A model generated the notes under the pieces. That model was not told the DNA's origin. It saw nothing but the letters and a program-made list of their open reading frames with translations, and ran no database searches. Made by a program: the position numbers and the translations under genes. This document shows positions 18,604 to 28,717 of a stretch of 64,000 bases of DNA, in pieces; position 1 is the stretch's first letter, and every line of letters begins with the position of its first letter. Source of the stretch: Helcococcus bovis (GTDB taxonomy: Bacteria > Bacillota > Clostridia > Tissierellales > Peptoniphilaceae); NCBI RefSeq assembly GCF_046035435.1, contig NZ_JBFNFH010000001.1. One strand, written 5' to 3'.

Positions 18604-19020
18604 TTAAGCCTTCTTAGCACCATATTTAGATCTAGCTTGTTTTCTACCAGAAACTCCAGCTGTATCCAATGTTCCTCTAATAATGTGGTATCTTACCCCA
18701 GGTAAGTCTTTTACTCTACCACCTCTTATAAGTACAACTGAGTGTTCTTGTAAGTTGTGTCCGATACCAGGAATATATGATAGAACTTCTGCTCCATTTG
18801 TCAATCTTACTCTAGCAATCTTACGTAAAGCTGAGTTAGGTTTTTTAGGTGTTGTTGTTCTAACTGATGTACATACACCTCTCTTTTGAGGAGAATTTAC
18901 TTGAGTATTTTTCTTCTTTAGAGTATTAAAATTATAACCTAATGCAGGAGTATTTGATTTTTTACTTTCGCTCTTTCTATTGTTCCTAATTAGTTGGTTA
19001 ATTGTAGGCATTCTTTGCAC
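18604..19020 (-). CDS. rpsL: 30S ribosomal protein S12
   Basis: 138-residue decoding-site protein. Conserved blocks TTPKKPNSALRKIARVRLTNG, spanning the streptomycin-resistance lysine region, and GGRVKDLPGVRYHI are intact. AAAAGGAGGTGC precedes the ATG. It follows rpoC across a 132-base spacer that contains a stem-loop without a T run. Confidence 0.98.
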   Translation of the reverse strand: MQRMPTINQLIRNNRKSESKKSNTPALGYNFNTLKKKNTQVNSPQKRGVCTSVRTTTPKKPNSALRKIARVRLTNGAEVLSYIPGIGHNLQEHSVVLIRGGRVKDLPGVRYHIIRGTLDTAGVSGRKQARSKYGAKKA

Positions 19021-19068
19021 CTCCTTTTACTTAAATTTATATATCAACATATGTTGAAATAATCTTAA

Positions 19069-19108
19069 TCAATGGACATATTATATTTAAATGCAATATG
19101 CCCATTGA
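19069..19108 (-). other. Stem-loop between rpoC and rpsL
   Basis: 14-bp stem (TCAATGGGCATATT / AATATGTCCATTGA as RNA, one G-U) with a 12-base loop. No T run follows, so it is more likely an RNA-processing or stability hairpin than a strong terminator. The palindrome CAACATATGTTG lies just downstream. Confidence 0.5.
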
Positions 19109-19152
19109 CTAATATAGTTTATCAAAACTATTAATTTATGTCAACATTTGTA

Positions 19153-22100
19153 CTATTTTTCAGTACTTATTTCTTCTTTTTCTTCTAATATTGTTGAATA
19201 TTTACTTAAACCTGTACCAGCTGGAATTAATTTACCTATAATAATATTTTCTTTTAATCCAACTAAATCATCTGTCTTAGCTTTTATTGAAGCATCAGTC
19301 AATACTCTTGTTGTTTCTTGGAATGATGCAGCTGATAAGAATGAATCTGAAGCAATACTTGCTTTAGTAATACCTAACAATACATATTCATATTCTACAG
19401 GTTTTTTGCCTTTTTCAATCAATTCTTTATTTCTATTATCAACATATCTTCTATTTTGCATAGTTCCAACTAAGAATTCAGAATCACCCATTTCGGTAAT
19501 ATTAACTTTTTGTAGCATTTGTTTGATGATAATTTCAATATGTTTATCATCGATATCTACACCTTGTAATCTATAAACTTTTTGAATTTCTTTAATTATA
19601 TAATCTTGAACAGCTTGTGTTCCTAATAATTCTAAATATTCATGAGGATTTATAGAACCTTCTGTTATTTTGTCACCTTTTTCAATATATCCACCATCAA
19701 CAATTCCAGCTTTTGGATTTACATTAAATGGTAAAATATATTTTGATGTTTCTTCACCATCGTTAATAAATATTTTAATTCTTTCTTCACTGTCATCAAC
19801 TGTAACAGTTCCTGAATTTTTAGCAATAATAGCTTGTCCTTTTGGTCTTCTTGCTTCAAATAATTCTTCAACCCTAGGAAGACCTTGTGTGATAGCTCCT
19901 CCTCCGGCAACCCCACCAGAGTGGAATGTACGCATTGTAAGCTGTGTACCAGGTTCTCCGATTGATTGAGCAGCAACAATACCTACTGCTTCCCCGATAT
20001 TTGTTTCTTTACCTGTTGCTAAGTTTCTACCATAACATTTTGAACATACGCCAAATTCTGATTTACATTCAAGAGCTGATCTAATTTTAACTTCTTTTAT
20101 TTGAATAATTTCTGAATCTCCACCAAATTTTTCCATCACATGTTCTTTTGTAATTTCATCAGCCATTTCTTCAGTAATTATTTCATTTTTATGAACAATA
20201 ATTTGTCCTGTTACAGGGTTTAATATATCTTCAAATGATGTTCTACCAACAATTCTGTCTCTTAATTTCTCAATTACTTCTTTACCTTCAAGAATATCTT
20301 TAACTGTAATATATGAATCTGTACCACAGTCATCTTCTCTAATAATAACGTCTTGAGAAACGTCTACAAGTCTTCTTGTTAAGTAACCAGAGTCAGCAGT
20401 TCTAATAGCTGTATCTGATAATCCTTTTCTAGAACCGTGTGTTGAAATAAAGAACTCTTGCACTGATAAACCTTCACGGAAATTAGCTTTAACCGGAATT
20501 TCTATTGTTCTACCAGTTGTTGATGCCATAAGTCCACGCATACCACCAAGTTGTCTTATTTGTCTAACACTACCTCTAGCTCCAGAGTTAGCCATGATAG
20601 CTATTGTGTTTGTAGCATCTAAGTTTTCCATTAGAGCTTTTGTTACATCTTCTGTAGCTTGTTCCCATGTTTTGATTACTTGATTATATCTTTCTTCTTC
20701 AGTATATAATCCCATGTTTGTGTATTCTTCAATTTCAACAATCTTATCATCTGCTGCTTTAATTATTGATTGTTTATCATCAGGTGTAATAACATCAGCC
20801 ATTCCTATTGAAATGGATGCTTTTGTTGAATAGTTATATCCTGTTTTCTTAATATAATCTAAAAGTCTTGCTGTTCTTATATTTCCATATTTATGGAATG
20901 CTTTATCTATAATTTTAGATAACATTTTACTATCTACAAGAACATCAACTTCTAATGAATATGGATCTTTGTTTCTATCAACAAATCCTAAATCTTGAGG
21001 TATTTCGCTATTAAAAATAAATCTACCAACAGTCGATCTTACAACCTTTCCCTTATCTTCTTCATCTTTTTTAATCTTTACACCAATTCTAGAATGTAAA
21101 TGAATAACTTTATTTTCCAGCGCTTTAATCATTTCATTATAATCACTAAATACGTAATCTGTATCTTCCACTGTAAATTCTGATGTTAAATAATATGAAC
21201 CTAAAACCATATCTTGTGTAGGTGTTGTAATAGGTTTTCCATCTTTTGGTGCTAGAATATTGTTTGTACTCATCATCAATAATCTTGCTTCCGCCTGTGC
21301 TTCTGCTGATAATGGAACGTGAACAGCCATTTGGTCACCATCGAAGTCAGCATTATATGCTGTACATACAAGTGGATGTAATTTTATAGCTTTACCTTCT
21401 ACTAATACAGGTTCAAATGCTTGAATCCCCAATCTGTGAAGTGTAGGTGCACGGTTAAGTAATACTGGATGGTCCTTAATTACTTCTTCCAATGCTCCCC
21501 ATACTATAGGATCTTTTCTATCAATTAATTTTTTAGCTGATCTAATATTTTTAGCTTCATATTTTGAAACTAATCTTTCCATAATAAATGGTTTAAATAA
21601 TTCTAATGCCATATATTTTGGTAAACCACATTGGTAAAATTCTAATTCCGGTCCAACAACGATTACGGAACGTCCAGAATAGTCTACTCTCTTACCTAGT
21701 AAGTTTTGTCTAAATCTACCTGTTTTACCTTTTAACATATCAGATAGAGATTTCAATGGTCTATTTGAAGCTCCAGTAACTGGTTTTCCTCTTCTACCAT
21801 TATCAATTAAAGCATCAACTGATTCTTGTAGCATTCTTTTTTCATTTCTTACGATAATGTCTGGTGCTCCAATTTCAAGTAATCTCTTTAATCTGTTATT
21901 TCTATTTATAACTCTTCTATATAAGTCGTTTAAATCTGATGTTGCAAATCTTCCACCTTCTAATTGAACCATTGGTCTTAAATCTGGTGGGATAACTGGT
22001 AATACATGTAGACACATCCATTCTGGTCTATTTTTTGATTGTAAGAATGATTCAATAACTTCAAGTCTTCTATATATTCTTACTCTCTTTTGACCAGATG

Positions 22101-22686
22101 CTGTTTCTAATTCTTCTGTTAATTCTGCATGTAATTCTTCTAAATTTATATCTGATAGTAATTTTTCAATTGCTTCTGCACCCATTGAAGCGGTGAATTC
22201 ATCACCGTATTCAATGTATAATTTATTATATTCTGTTTCTGTTAATACTTGTTTATATGAAACTTCATCACAATCACCAGGATCAGTTACAATATAATTT
22301 GCAAAATATAAAACTTTTTCTAATGATTTTGGACTCATATCTAATAATAATCCCATTCTTGAAGGAATCCCTTTAAAATACCAAATATGAGATACTGGTG
22401 TAGCTAATTCTATGTGTCCCATTCTTTCACGTCTAACTTTAGCTTTTGTAACTTCAACGCCACATTTTTCACATACTACGCCTTTATATCTTATTCTTTT
22501 ATATTTACCGCAAGCGCATTCATAGTCTTTGATTGGTCCAAATATCTTTTGACAAAATAGACCTTCTCTTTCTGGCTTCAATGTTCTGTAATTAATTGTT
22601 TCAGGTTTTTTAACCTCTCCTCTTGACCAATCTCTAATCATATCTGGAGAAGCCAAGCCTACTTGCATCGCTTTAAAACTTGCCAT
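19153..22686 (-). CDS. rpoC: DNA-directed RNA polymerase subunit beta-prime
   Basis: 1,177 residues. It has the N-terminal zinc finger CACGKYKRIRYKGVVCEKCG, the catalytic NADFDGDQ that binds magnesium, and the second zinc-binding Cys cluster CKSEFGVCSKCYG. Length is normal for Firmicutes, which lack the long insertions of proteobacteria. It follows rpoB by 25 bp. Confidence 0.98.
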   Translation of the reverse strand: MASFKAMQVGLASPDMIRDWSRGEVKKPETINYRTLKPEREGLFCQKIFGPIKDYECACGKYKRIRYKGVVCEKCGVEVTKAKVRRERMGHIELATPVSHIWYFKGIPSRMGLLLDMSPKSLEKVLYFANYIVTDPGDCDEVSYKQVLTETEYNKLYIEYGDEFTASMGAEAIEKLLSDINLEELHAELTEELETASGQKRVRIYRRLEVIESFLQSKNRPEWMCLHVLPVIPPDLRPMVQLEGGRFATSDLNDLYRRVINRNNRLKRLLEIGAPDIIVRNEKRMLQESVDALIDNGRRGKPVTGASNRPLKSLSDMLKGKTGRFRQNLLGKRVDYSGRSVIVVGPELEFYQCGLPKYMALELFKPFIMERLVSKYEAKNIRSAKKLIDRKDPIVWGALEEVIKDHPVLLNRAPTLHRLGIQAFEPVLVEGKAIKLHPLVCTAYNADFDGDQMAVHVPLSAEAQAEARLLMMSTNNILAPKDGKPITTPTQDMVLGSYYLTSEFTVEDTDYVFSDYNEMIKALENKVIHLHSRIGVKIKKDEEDKGKVVRSTVGRFIFNSEIPQDLGFVDRNKDPYSLEVDVLVDSKMLSKIIDKAFHKYGNIRTARLLDYIKKTGYNYSTKASISIGMADVITPDDKQSIIKAADDKIVEIEEYTNMGLYTEEERYNQVIKTWEQATEDVTKALMENLDATNTIAIMANSGARGSVRQIRQLGGMRGLMASTTGRTIEIPVKANFREGLSVQEFFISTHGSRKGLSDTAIRTADSGYLTRRLVDVSQDVIIREDDCGTDSYITVKDILEGKEVIEKLRDRIVGRTSFEDILNPVTGQIIVHKNEIITEEMADEITKEHVMEKFGGDSEIIQIKEVKIRSALECKSEFGVCSKCYGRNLATGKETNIGEAVGIVAAQSIGEPGTQLTMRTFHSGGVAGGGAITQGLPRVEELFEARRPKGQAIIAKNSGTVTVDDSEERIKIFINDGEETSKYILPFNVNPKAGIVDGGYIEKGDKITEGSINPHEYLELLGTQAVQDYIIKEIQKVYRLQGVDIDDKHIEIIIKQMLQKVNITEMGDSEFLVGTMQNRRYVDNRNKELIEKGKKPVEYEYVLLGITKASIASDSFLSAASFQETTRVLTDASIKAKTDDLVGLKENIIIGKLIPAGTGLSKYSTILEEKEEISTEK

Positions 22687-22711
22687 TAAGAAATGCTCCT
22701 TTCTGTAATTC

Positions 22712-25700
22712 TTAATTTATAAATGATTGTTCTGGATATTCGTCTTTTTCTTCAACCATTCTTTCGATTTGACGATAGTCATCATTTTCTTCTGTATTTT
22801 CAGCTAAAATAACTTCTTCGCCCTTTTCATCTAATAATTTTACATTTAACGCTAATGATTGTAATTCTTTAGTTAAAACTTTGAATGATTCAGGTGTACC
22901 TGGTTCAGGAATATTTTCACCCTTTACAATAGCTTCATATGTCTTAACTCTTCCGATTATATCATCAGATTTTACAGTTAGCATTTCTTGTAATGTATGT
23001 GCTGCACCGTATGCTTCTAATGCCCAAACTTCCATTTCACCAAATCTTTGTCCACCAAACTGTGCTTTACCACCTAAAGGTTGTTGTGTAACTAATGAAT
23101 ATGGTCCTGTTGATCTAGCGTGTATTTTTTCATCAACTAAATGGTGAAGTTTCAACATATACATGTAACCTACTGTAACATTATTTGCAAATGGTTCACC
23201 TGTTCTACCATCTCTAAGTTGAATTTTACCTGTTTTACTATATCCTGCAGCTTCAAGAGCTTCTTCAATATCTTTATCAGATGCCCCGTCAAATACTGGA
23301 GTAGCTACGTGCCAACCTAATTTTTTAGCAGCCATACCTAAATGAACTTCTAGTACTTGTCCAATATTCATACGTGATGGTACCCCTAGTGGATTTAAAA
23401 CAATTTGTACTGGATCTCCATTTGGTAAGAATGGCATATCTTCTATTGGTAGTATTCTTGATACAACCCCTTTATTTCCGTGACGACCACACATCTTATC
23501 ACCAACAGAAATTTTTCTCTTAGTTGCAATATATACTCTTATTACTTCATTTATTCCTGGAGCTAATTCATCTCCATTATCTCTTGAATATTTTTTAATA
23601 TCTACAACAACTCCAGCTTCCCCATGTGGAACTCTTAAAGAAGTATCTCTAACTTCTCTTGCTTTTTCACCAAAGATTGCTCTTAATAATCTTTCTTCAG
23701 GAGATAATTCAGTTTCCCCTTTTGGTGTTACTTTTCCTACTAAGATATCACCTGCTTGTACTTCCGCACCAATTCTGATAATACCATTTTCATCTAAATC
23801 TTTTCTCATGTCATCACCAATACTTGGTATATCTCTTGTAATATCTTCAGGTCCTAATTTAGTTTCTCTTGCTTCTGCTGTATGTTCTTCAATATGAACT
23901 GATGTCAAAACATCATCAATAACTAATTTTTCATTTAATAACATAGCATCTTCATAGTTATAACCTTCCCATGTCATAAATGCTATTAAAATATTTTTAC
24001 CTAATGCTAATTCACCCATGTCAGTTGATGGTCCGTCAGAAATAATTTCTCCAGCTTCAACATGTTGACCAGCTTTAACTATTGGTCTTTGATTGAATGT
24101 TGTACCTTGGTTAGCTCTCTTAAATTTCAATACTGTATATTCATCATATTTTCCATTTTCATCTGGAACATCTTTTTCTATTTGAATTCTTTCATCCCCA
24201 ACATATTTAACTGTACCTGCATTTTTAGCAACAATTACAACTCCTGAATCTTTAGCTGTTCTATATTCAATACCTGTTGCTATAATTGGTGCTTCAGATT
24301 TTAACAATGGAACAGCTTGTCTTTGCATGTTCGCACCCATCAGTGCACGAGTAGCATCGTCGTTTTCTAAGAAAGGAATCAATGATGCCCCTACGGAAAC
24401 TATTTGTTGTGGAGAAACGTCCATATAATCTATATCTTCTTTTGGATATACGTCGTTAACAGCATTTATCCCTCTTGAAGAAACTCTTTCATTTATAAAC
24501 ACACCATTTTCATCTAATGGTTCATTAGCTTGTGCTTTGATGTAGATATCTTCTTCATCAGCTGTTAAATAGTGAATTTCAGATGTAACTCTACCTGTAC
24601 CCTTTTCAACTTTTCTATATGGTGTTTCAATAAATCCATAATCATTAATTCTTCCGTATGTTGTTAAAGATGTAATTAACCCGATATTTGGACCTTCAGG
24701 TGTTTCAATTGGACATACTCTACCATAGTGAGAAGTATGAACGTCACGAACCTCGTATCCGGCTCTATCTCTGGACAAACCACCAGGTCCTAAAGCTGAC
24801 AATCTTCTTTTATGTGTTAATTCTGAAATTGGATTTGTTTGATCCATAAATTGTGATAATTGTGATGAACCAAAGAATTCTTTAATAGCAGCTGAAACAG
24901 GTCTATTATTTAGCAACCCTTTAGGTGTTAACATATTAGGATCAGATGTTGTCATTCTTTCTCTTATTACTCTTTCCATTCTTGAAAGCCCAATTCTAAA
25001 TTGATTTTGTAATAATTCACCAACAGATCTAACTCTTCTATTTCCTAAGTGATCAATATCATCAATTTTACCAACTCCTTGATATAGATTTAATTGGTAT
25101 GAAAAACTTGCAATTATATCTTCCATTGTAATTGTATTTGATGAAATTAATTCTTTATTGTCTGCTATTAATTTTACTTTTTGTTTATCAGTCATTTCAT
25201 CCGTAAATGATTCAATTATTTTTTTCATTTCTGGATAAAATACTTTTTCTGATAATCTTAATTCTGATAAATCAATATCTTTTATTTCTTCAAACTGATT
25301 TATATCTACATAATGATTTCCAACAACTCTAACAATTTCTGGACTATCTTCAGCTATTCTTACATCTACTGAATTAATACCAGCATTTTCGATTTCAATT
25401 GCCTTTTCTAAAGAAATAAATTCCCCTTTAGAAACTAATATTTCTCCATATTCATCAACTATATCTTTCGCAGCGTATTTTTCTCTAATTCTACTTCTGA
25501 TAGCTAATTTCTTATTAAACGTGTATCTACCGGCTTTTGACAAATCATATCTTCTTGTATCAAAGAATAAATTATGCAATAAAGAGCTTGCAGCTTCAAC
25601 TGATGCTGGATCTCCCGGCTTTAATTTTTTATAAATTTCAATTAAAGCTTCTTCTTTAGATCTTGAAACTTCCTTTTCTAAAGTTTCACCTAAAACCTTT

Positions 25701-26362
25701 GATTCTCCAAAAATTTCTTTTATCTCATCATCATTATCTAAGATTAAAGCTCTAATAAATGTAGTTGCAGGCAGTTTTCTTGTTCTATCTATTCTAATTG
25801 TCAATGCTCCATACGCATCTGTATCATACTCAATCCATGCTCCTCTATTAGGAATAATTGTTGAAGATATTGTTTTTTTACCATTTTTATCAAAATCTTC
25901 ACTATAATATACCCCTGGTGATCTAACTAATTGAGATACAACAACTCTTTCTGCTCCGTTAATAATAAATGTCCCATTTTCTGTCATTAGTGGAAAGTCA
26001 TCCATCATTAAAACTTCTTCTTCTTTAATTTCTTTAGTTTTACCATCTTCTAAAATTATAAGACGAACATTAACTTTCATCTTTTTAGCATAGTTTGCAT
26101 CTCTATGTTTAGACTCTTGTTCTGAATATTTTGGTTTTTCATCAAAATGATAATCTAAAAATTGTAAATGTATATTTCCTGAATGGTCTACAATTGGAGA
26201 TATATCTTCAAACACTTCTTTTAATCCATGTTTTAAAAACCACTCATAACTACCTTTTTGAATATCTAACAAATTAGGTAATTGCAATGTTTCTGGAATT
26301 CTAGAAAAATTTTCTCTTTTTCTTCTACCATACACTGTTGTATGATTATTCATATATGCCAC
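22712..26362 (-). CDS. rpoB: DNA-directed RNA polymerase subunit beta
   Basis: 1,216-residue subunit of the polymerase core. The rifampicin-pocket segment SQLSQFMDQTNPISELTHKRR keeps the sensitive-type residues. The GHKGNKGV-like loop (RHGNKGVVSRI) and the C-terminal PLGGKAQFGGQRFGEMEVWAL are intact. AGAGGTGGCATAT precedes the ATG. The 130 bases upstream, back to the preceding terminator, must hold its promoter, but I see no strong -35/-10 pair. The gene is not preceded by rplJL, as it is in most bacteria. Confidence 0.98.
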   Translation of the reverse strand: MAYMNNHTTVYGRRKRENFSRIPETLQLPNLLDIQKGSYEWFLKHGLKEVFEDISPIVDHSGNIHLQFLDYHFDEKPKYSEQESKHRDANYAKKMKVNVRLIILEDGKTKEIKEEEVLMMDDFPLMTENGTFIINGAERVVVSQLVRSPGVYYSEDFDKNGKKTISSTIIPNRGAWIEYDTDAYGALTIRIDRTRKLPATTFIRALILDNDDEIKEIFGESKVLGETLEKEVSRSKEEALIEIYKKLKPGDPASVEAASSLLHNLFFDTRRYDLSKAGRYTFNKKLAIRSRIREKYAAKDIVDEYGEILVSKGEFISLEKAIEIENAGINSVDVRIAEDSPEIVRVVGNHYVDINQFEEIKDIDLSELRLSEKVFYPEMKKIIESFTDEMTDKQKVKLIADNKELISSNTITMEDIIASFSYQLNLYQGVGKIDDIDHLGNRRVRSVGELLQNQFRIGLSRMERVIRERMTTSDPNMLTPKGLLNNRPVSAAIKEFFGSSQLSQFMDQTNPISELTHKRRLSALGPGGLSRDRAGYEVRDVHTSHYGRVCPIETPEGPNIGLITSLTTYGRINDYGFIETPYRKVEKGTGRVTSEIHYLTADEEDIYIKAQANEPLDENGVFINERVSSRGINAVNDVYPKEDIDYMDVSPQQIVSVGASLIPFLENDDATRALMGANMQRQAVPLLKSEAPIIATGIEYRTAKDSGVVIVAKNAGTVKYVGDERIQIEKDVPDENGKYDEYTVLKFKRANQGTTFNQRPIVKAGQHVEAGEIISDGPSTDMGELALGKNILIAFMTWEGYNYEDAMLLNEKLVIDDVLTSVHIEEHTAEARETKLGPEDITRDIPSIGDDMRKDLDENGIIRIGAEVQAGDILVGKVTPKGETELSPEERLLRAIFGEKAREVRDTSLRVPHGEAGVVVDIKKYSRDNGDELAPGINEVIRVYIATKRKISVGDKMCGRHGNKGVVSRILPIEDMPFLPNGDPVQIVLNPLGVPSRMNIGQVLEVHLGMAAKKLGWHVATPVFDGASDKDIEEALEAAGYSKTGKIQLRDGRTGEPFANNVTVGYMYMLKLHHLVDEKIHARSTGPYSLVTQQPLGGKAQFGGQRFGEMEVWALEAYGAAHTLQEMLTVKSDDIIGRVKTYEAIVKGENIPEPGTPESFKVLTKELQSLALNVKLLDEKGEEVILAENTEENDDYRQIERMVEEKDEYPEQSFIN

Positions 26363-26493
26363 CTCTCATTAAGTATATTTTGCGGATTTTGGCCGTTTTA
26401 ATAGTATCAAATACCTTTTAAAAATGAAAAATTAGCCTAAAAGCCCATTATCATTTTTTATATTAGTATTTAATAAATGTACCATTTAAAAAC

Positions 26494-26533
26494 AAAAAAG
26501 TCAATCTTTTTTATTTGAAAGATTAACTTTTTT
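26494..26533 (-). terminator. Terminator of the metal-transport operon
   Basis: 16-base arms AAAAAAGTCAATCTTT / AAAGATTAACTTTTTT (one mismatch) around an 8-base loop. On the minus strand the tail is TTTTTTGTTTTT. Confidence 0.85.
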
Positions 26534-26543
26534 TAACAAATGA

Positions 26544-26590
26544 AAATATTTCATAATATTAGATGATCAAACCAATATTATGAAATATTT
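26544..26590 (-). repeat. Perfect 17-bp inverted repeat over the SGNH stop codon
   Basis: AAATATTTCATAATATT and its exact complement are separated by 13 bases, with the distal arm spanning the stop codon. It is followed 11 bases later by the T-tailed terminator, so the two stack as a double hairpin that may block exonucleases or aid termination. Confidence 0.7.
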
Positions 26591-27210
26591 ATTTCAAATA
26601 AAGATTTTAAATACTTATAAATAACCTTATGTCCTAATGAATTTGGATGAATATTATCTACTACTCCATAATCTCCCAAATCATAATTATCAGAAGTAAA
26701 ATATTTTTTTCTATTTTCTTCTATCCATGGTCTTAAAACTGAACCTTTTGTATATAATTCTGGATAAAATGGTAATCCATAATTTGAACATATTTTAGAG
26801 ATATTTTCTAAATATTCATCACTTTCTTTTACTCCACATCTATATTTTTCCCAAGGTCCTTGAGAATATACAATAATTGGAGTATTAGGAAATTTATTTA
26901 TTAATTCTTCAAAAAAAATATTTGCACAGCCACATAATGTATTTTCACTTTTATCTTTATATGATCCAGTTGGTAATGTAATTTCATGATTCAAATCATT
27001 AAATGATATTGCTACTCCTATTATGTCTGTATCTTCATCTATTTTTGAAATTCTTTGTATATATGGGCTTGTAACATAAAATCCCGTCCCACTTATACCT
27101 AAATTTTGAATTTCATAATCACAACTTTCTTCTAACCACATAGCCCAATTTTTTGCAGCTCTGTAATTATATTCAGTAATACTGTCTCCTATTAAAGTAA
27201 TTTTTTTCAA
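26578..27210 (-). CDS. SGNH/GDSL-type hydrolase
   Basis: 210-residue esterase/lipase-fold protein. The nucleophile motif is LIGDSITEYN (GDS at 8-10), and the Asp/His pair is in DNIHPNSLGH near the C-terminus. No signal peptide, so cytosolic. Likely a carbohydrate- or acyl-esterase; the substrate cannot be read from sequence. It is the last gene of the metal-transport operon, 9 bp after the regulator. A link to metal uptake is not evident. Confidence 0.82.
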   Translation of the reverse strand: MKKITLIGDSITEYNYRAAKNWAMWLEESCDYEIQNLGISGTGFYVTSPYIQRISKIDEDTDIIGVAISFNDLNHEITLPTGSYKDKSENTLCGCANIFFEELINKFPNTPIIVYSQGPWEKYRCGVKESDEYLENISKICSNYGLPFYPELYTKGSVLRPWIEENRKKYFTSDNYDLGDYGVVDNIHPNSLGHKVIYKYLKSLFEINIS

Positions 27211-27219
27211 ATTTATCTC

Positions 27220-27861
27220 CTATTTTTTCAAATAAATATCTACACTTGCCTTAGGTGAAATTCTAACGGTATTTCCTGAAATATTAACAACTACAGTATC
27301 ATCAAAAGCATCAAATTCTTCTACAAAAATTTTATCACCTATCTTCAATCCTAATTTTTCTGCATAGTTTAATAAATCTCTATTATCTCTTATTCTTCTA
27401 ATTCTATATTCTGTATTTGGTTCTGCTTTTGATAGTTGAATTAAATCATGATTTGATTCTTCACTATTTAAATAAATTATAGAGCCATGCGGACAATAAT
27501 CCGGGAATCCTAAAAATTTATTTAATCTATTAAATAATATATCATCAGTAACTGATTGTAATTTTTTAGCGTGTTCATGTACATCTTTCCAATCTAAGTC
27601 TAAAGTAGTTTGTAAAAATGTTTCCCATAATCTATGTTTTGATAGAATATCTTTTGCAATTTTTTCTCCTGCATCAGTCAATTCTATTTTTTTTGAGTCT
27701 ATTACTAATCCATCAACTCTTAATTTTTTTATCATTTCCGTAACAGATGCTGGACTAACATCAAGCCATTCACTTATAGACTTATTTGTAGCACCTCCAC
27801 CTGTTCTATTTAACTTAAAAATCGTAGTTAAATAATCTTCTCTCTGTGAATTTACTTCCAT
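27220..27861 (-). CDS. DtxR-family metal-dependent repressor (MntR/TroR-like)
   Basis: 213 residues. An N-terminal winged helix (SISEWLDVSPASVTEMIKKL) is followed by the metal-binding dimerisation region with HRLWETFL, VHEHAKKLQ and CPHG, then a C-terminal FeoA/SH3-like domain (EKLGLKIGDKIFVEEF). With Mn2+ or Fe2+ bound, such proteins repress metal importers. Its place at the end of the operon it probably controls implies negative feedback. The second ligand motif reads HEHA where many relatives have HEEA/HCEA, so Mn versus Fe is not assigned. Confidence 0.88.
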   Translation of the reverse strand: MEVNSQREDYLTTIFKLNRTGGGATNKSISEWLDVSPASVTEMIKKLRVDGLVIDSKKIELTDAGEKIAKDILSKHRLWETFLQTTLDLDWKDVHEHAKKLQSVTDDILFNRLNKFLGFPDYCPHGSIIYLNSEESNHDLIQLSKAEPNTEYRIRRIRDNRDLLNYAEKLGLKIGDKIFVEEFDAFDDTVVVNISGNTVRISPKASVDIYLKK

Positions 27862-27882
27862 TTAAACCCTCTCTATATTTTC

Positions 27883-28716
27883 TTATTTTTCTTTCCTATA
27901 TTTATTATATATCAAAAATAAAATATATGTAAGCATATTAACAAATGCACACATTCCTGGCATTGATGTATTTAAAGTAATCGATAATAAATATCCTATT
28001 ATACAATTTATTGTAGCTATGATCGCTGTATACAGTAAAGTATATTTTAAATCTTTAGTAATAATCAATGCAGAGGCAGCAGGTGCAATAAAGAATGAAA
28101 TTACAAGCATTCCTCCTACAGCTTCAAAAGAAATAACAGATACAAAAGAACTCATAGTCATTAAGGAATAGAAAATAAATAATGTATTTATTCCTATTAA
28201 CTTAGAAAAATCTTTATCAAATGTTGTAGCTTTTAATTCCTTAAATAAAAAAGTAATATACAAAACAACTATTATTGATGTTAATCCTGATTGTAATACA
28301 CTCTTTGAAATACTTAATCCTAATATTTCAACATGTTCTAAGCTTGAAAAAATTACTTCTCCAACTAAAACAATATCTGTATCTAAATGTACACCTCTAA
28401 AATATTTGCTTATTAAAATTACTGCTATAGAAAATAAAACTGGATAAATAACACCTATACTATCTTCATATTTTATTGTTTTTAGATTTCCCAATGATTC
28501 AATTAAAATAACAGTTAACACTCCGATAACTGTAGCCCCAATAATTAAAAGTGGGGATCTTAAGTCATTCACAAAAAAGAAGACTAATACTATACCTAAT
28601 AAAACAGTATGACTTATAGCGTCAGTTACCATGGATAATTTTCTTAACACCATAAAAACACCAAGTAAACTGCATGAAATAGCTGTAAAAATCAAAACCA
28701 ATAATGCATCTATCAT
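27883..28716 (-). CDS. Metal ABC transporter permease (second)
   Basis: 277-residue ABC-3 family membrane protein with about eight hydrophobic segments, of the ZnuB/TroD/MntC type. VLRKLSMVTDAISHTVLLGI is the conserved N-terminal signature, and SFEAVGGMLVISFFIAPAASA is the ATPase-contact region. It stops 22 bp before the regulator and starts 1 bp after the preceding permease. Two permeases with one ATPase is the troBCD/sitBCD layout. Confidence 0.9.
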   Translation of the reverse strand: MIDALLVLIFTAISCSLLGVFMVLRKLSMVTDAISHTVLLGIVLVFFFVNDLRSPLLIIGATVIGVLTVILIESLGNLKTIKYEDSIGVIYPVLFSIAVILISKYFRGVHLDTDIVLVGEVIFSSLEHVEILGLSISKSVLQSGLTSIIVVLYITFLFKELKATTFDKDFSKLIGINTLFIFYSLMTMSSFVSVISFEAVGGMLVISFFIAPAASALIITKDLKYTLLYTAIIATINCIIGYLLSITLNTSMPGMCAFVNMLTYILFLIYNKYRKEK

Positions 28717-28717
28717 T

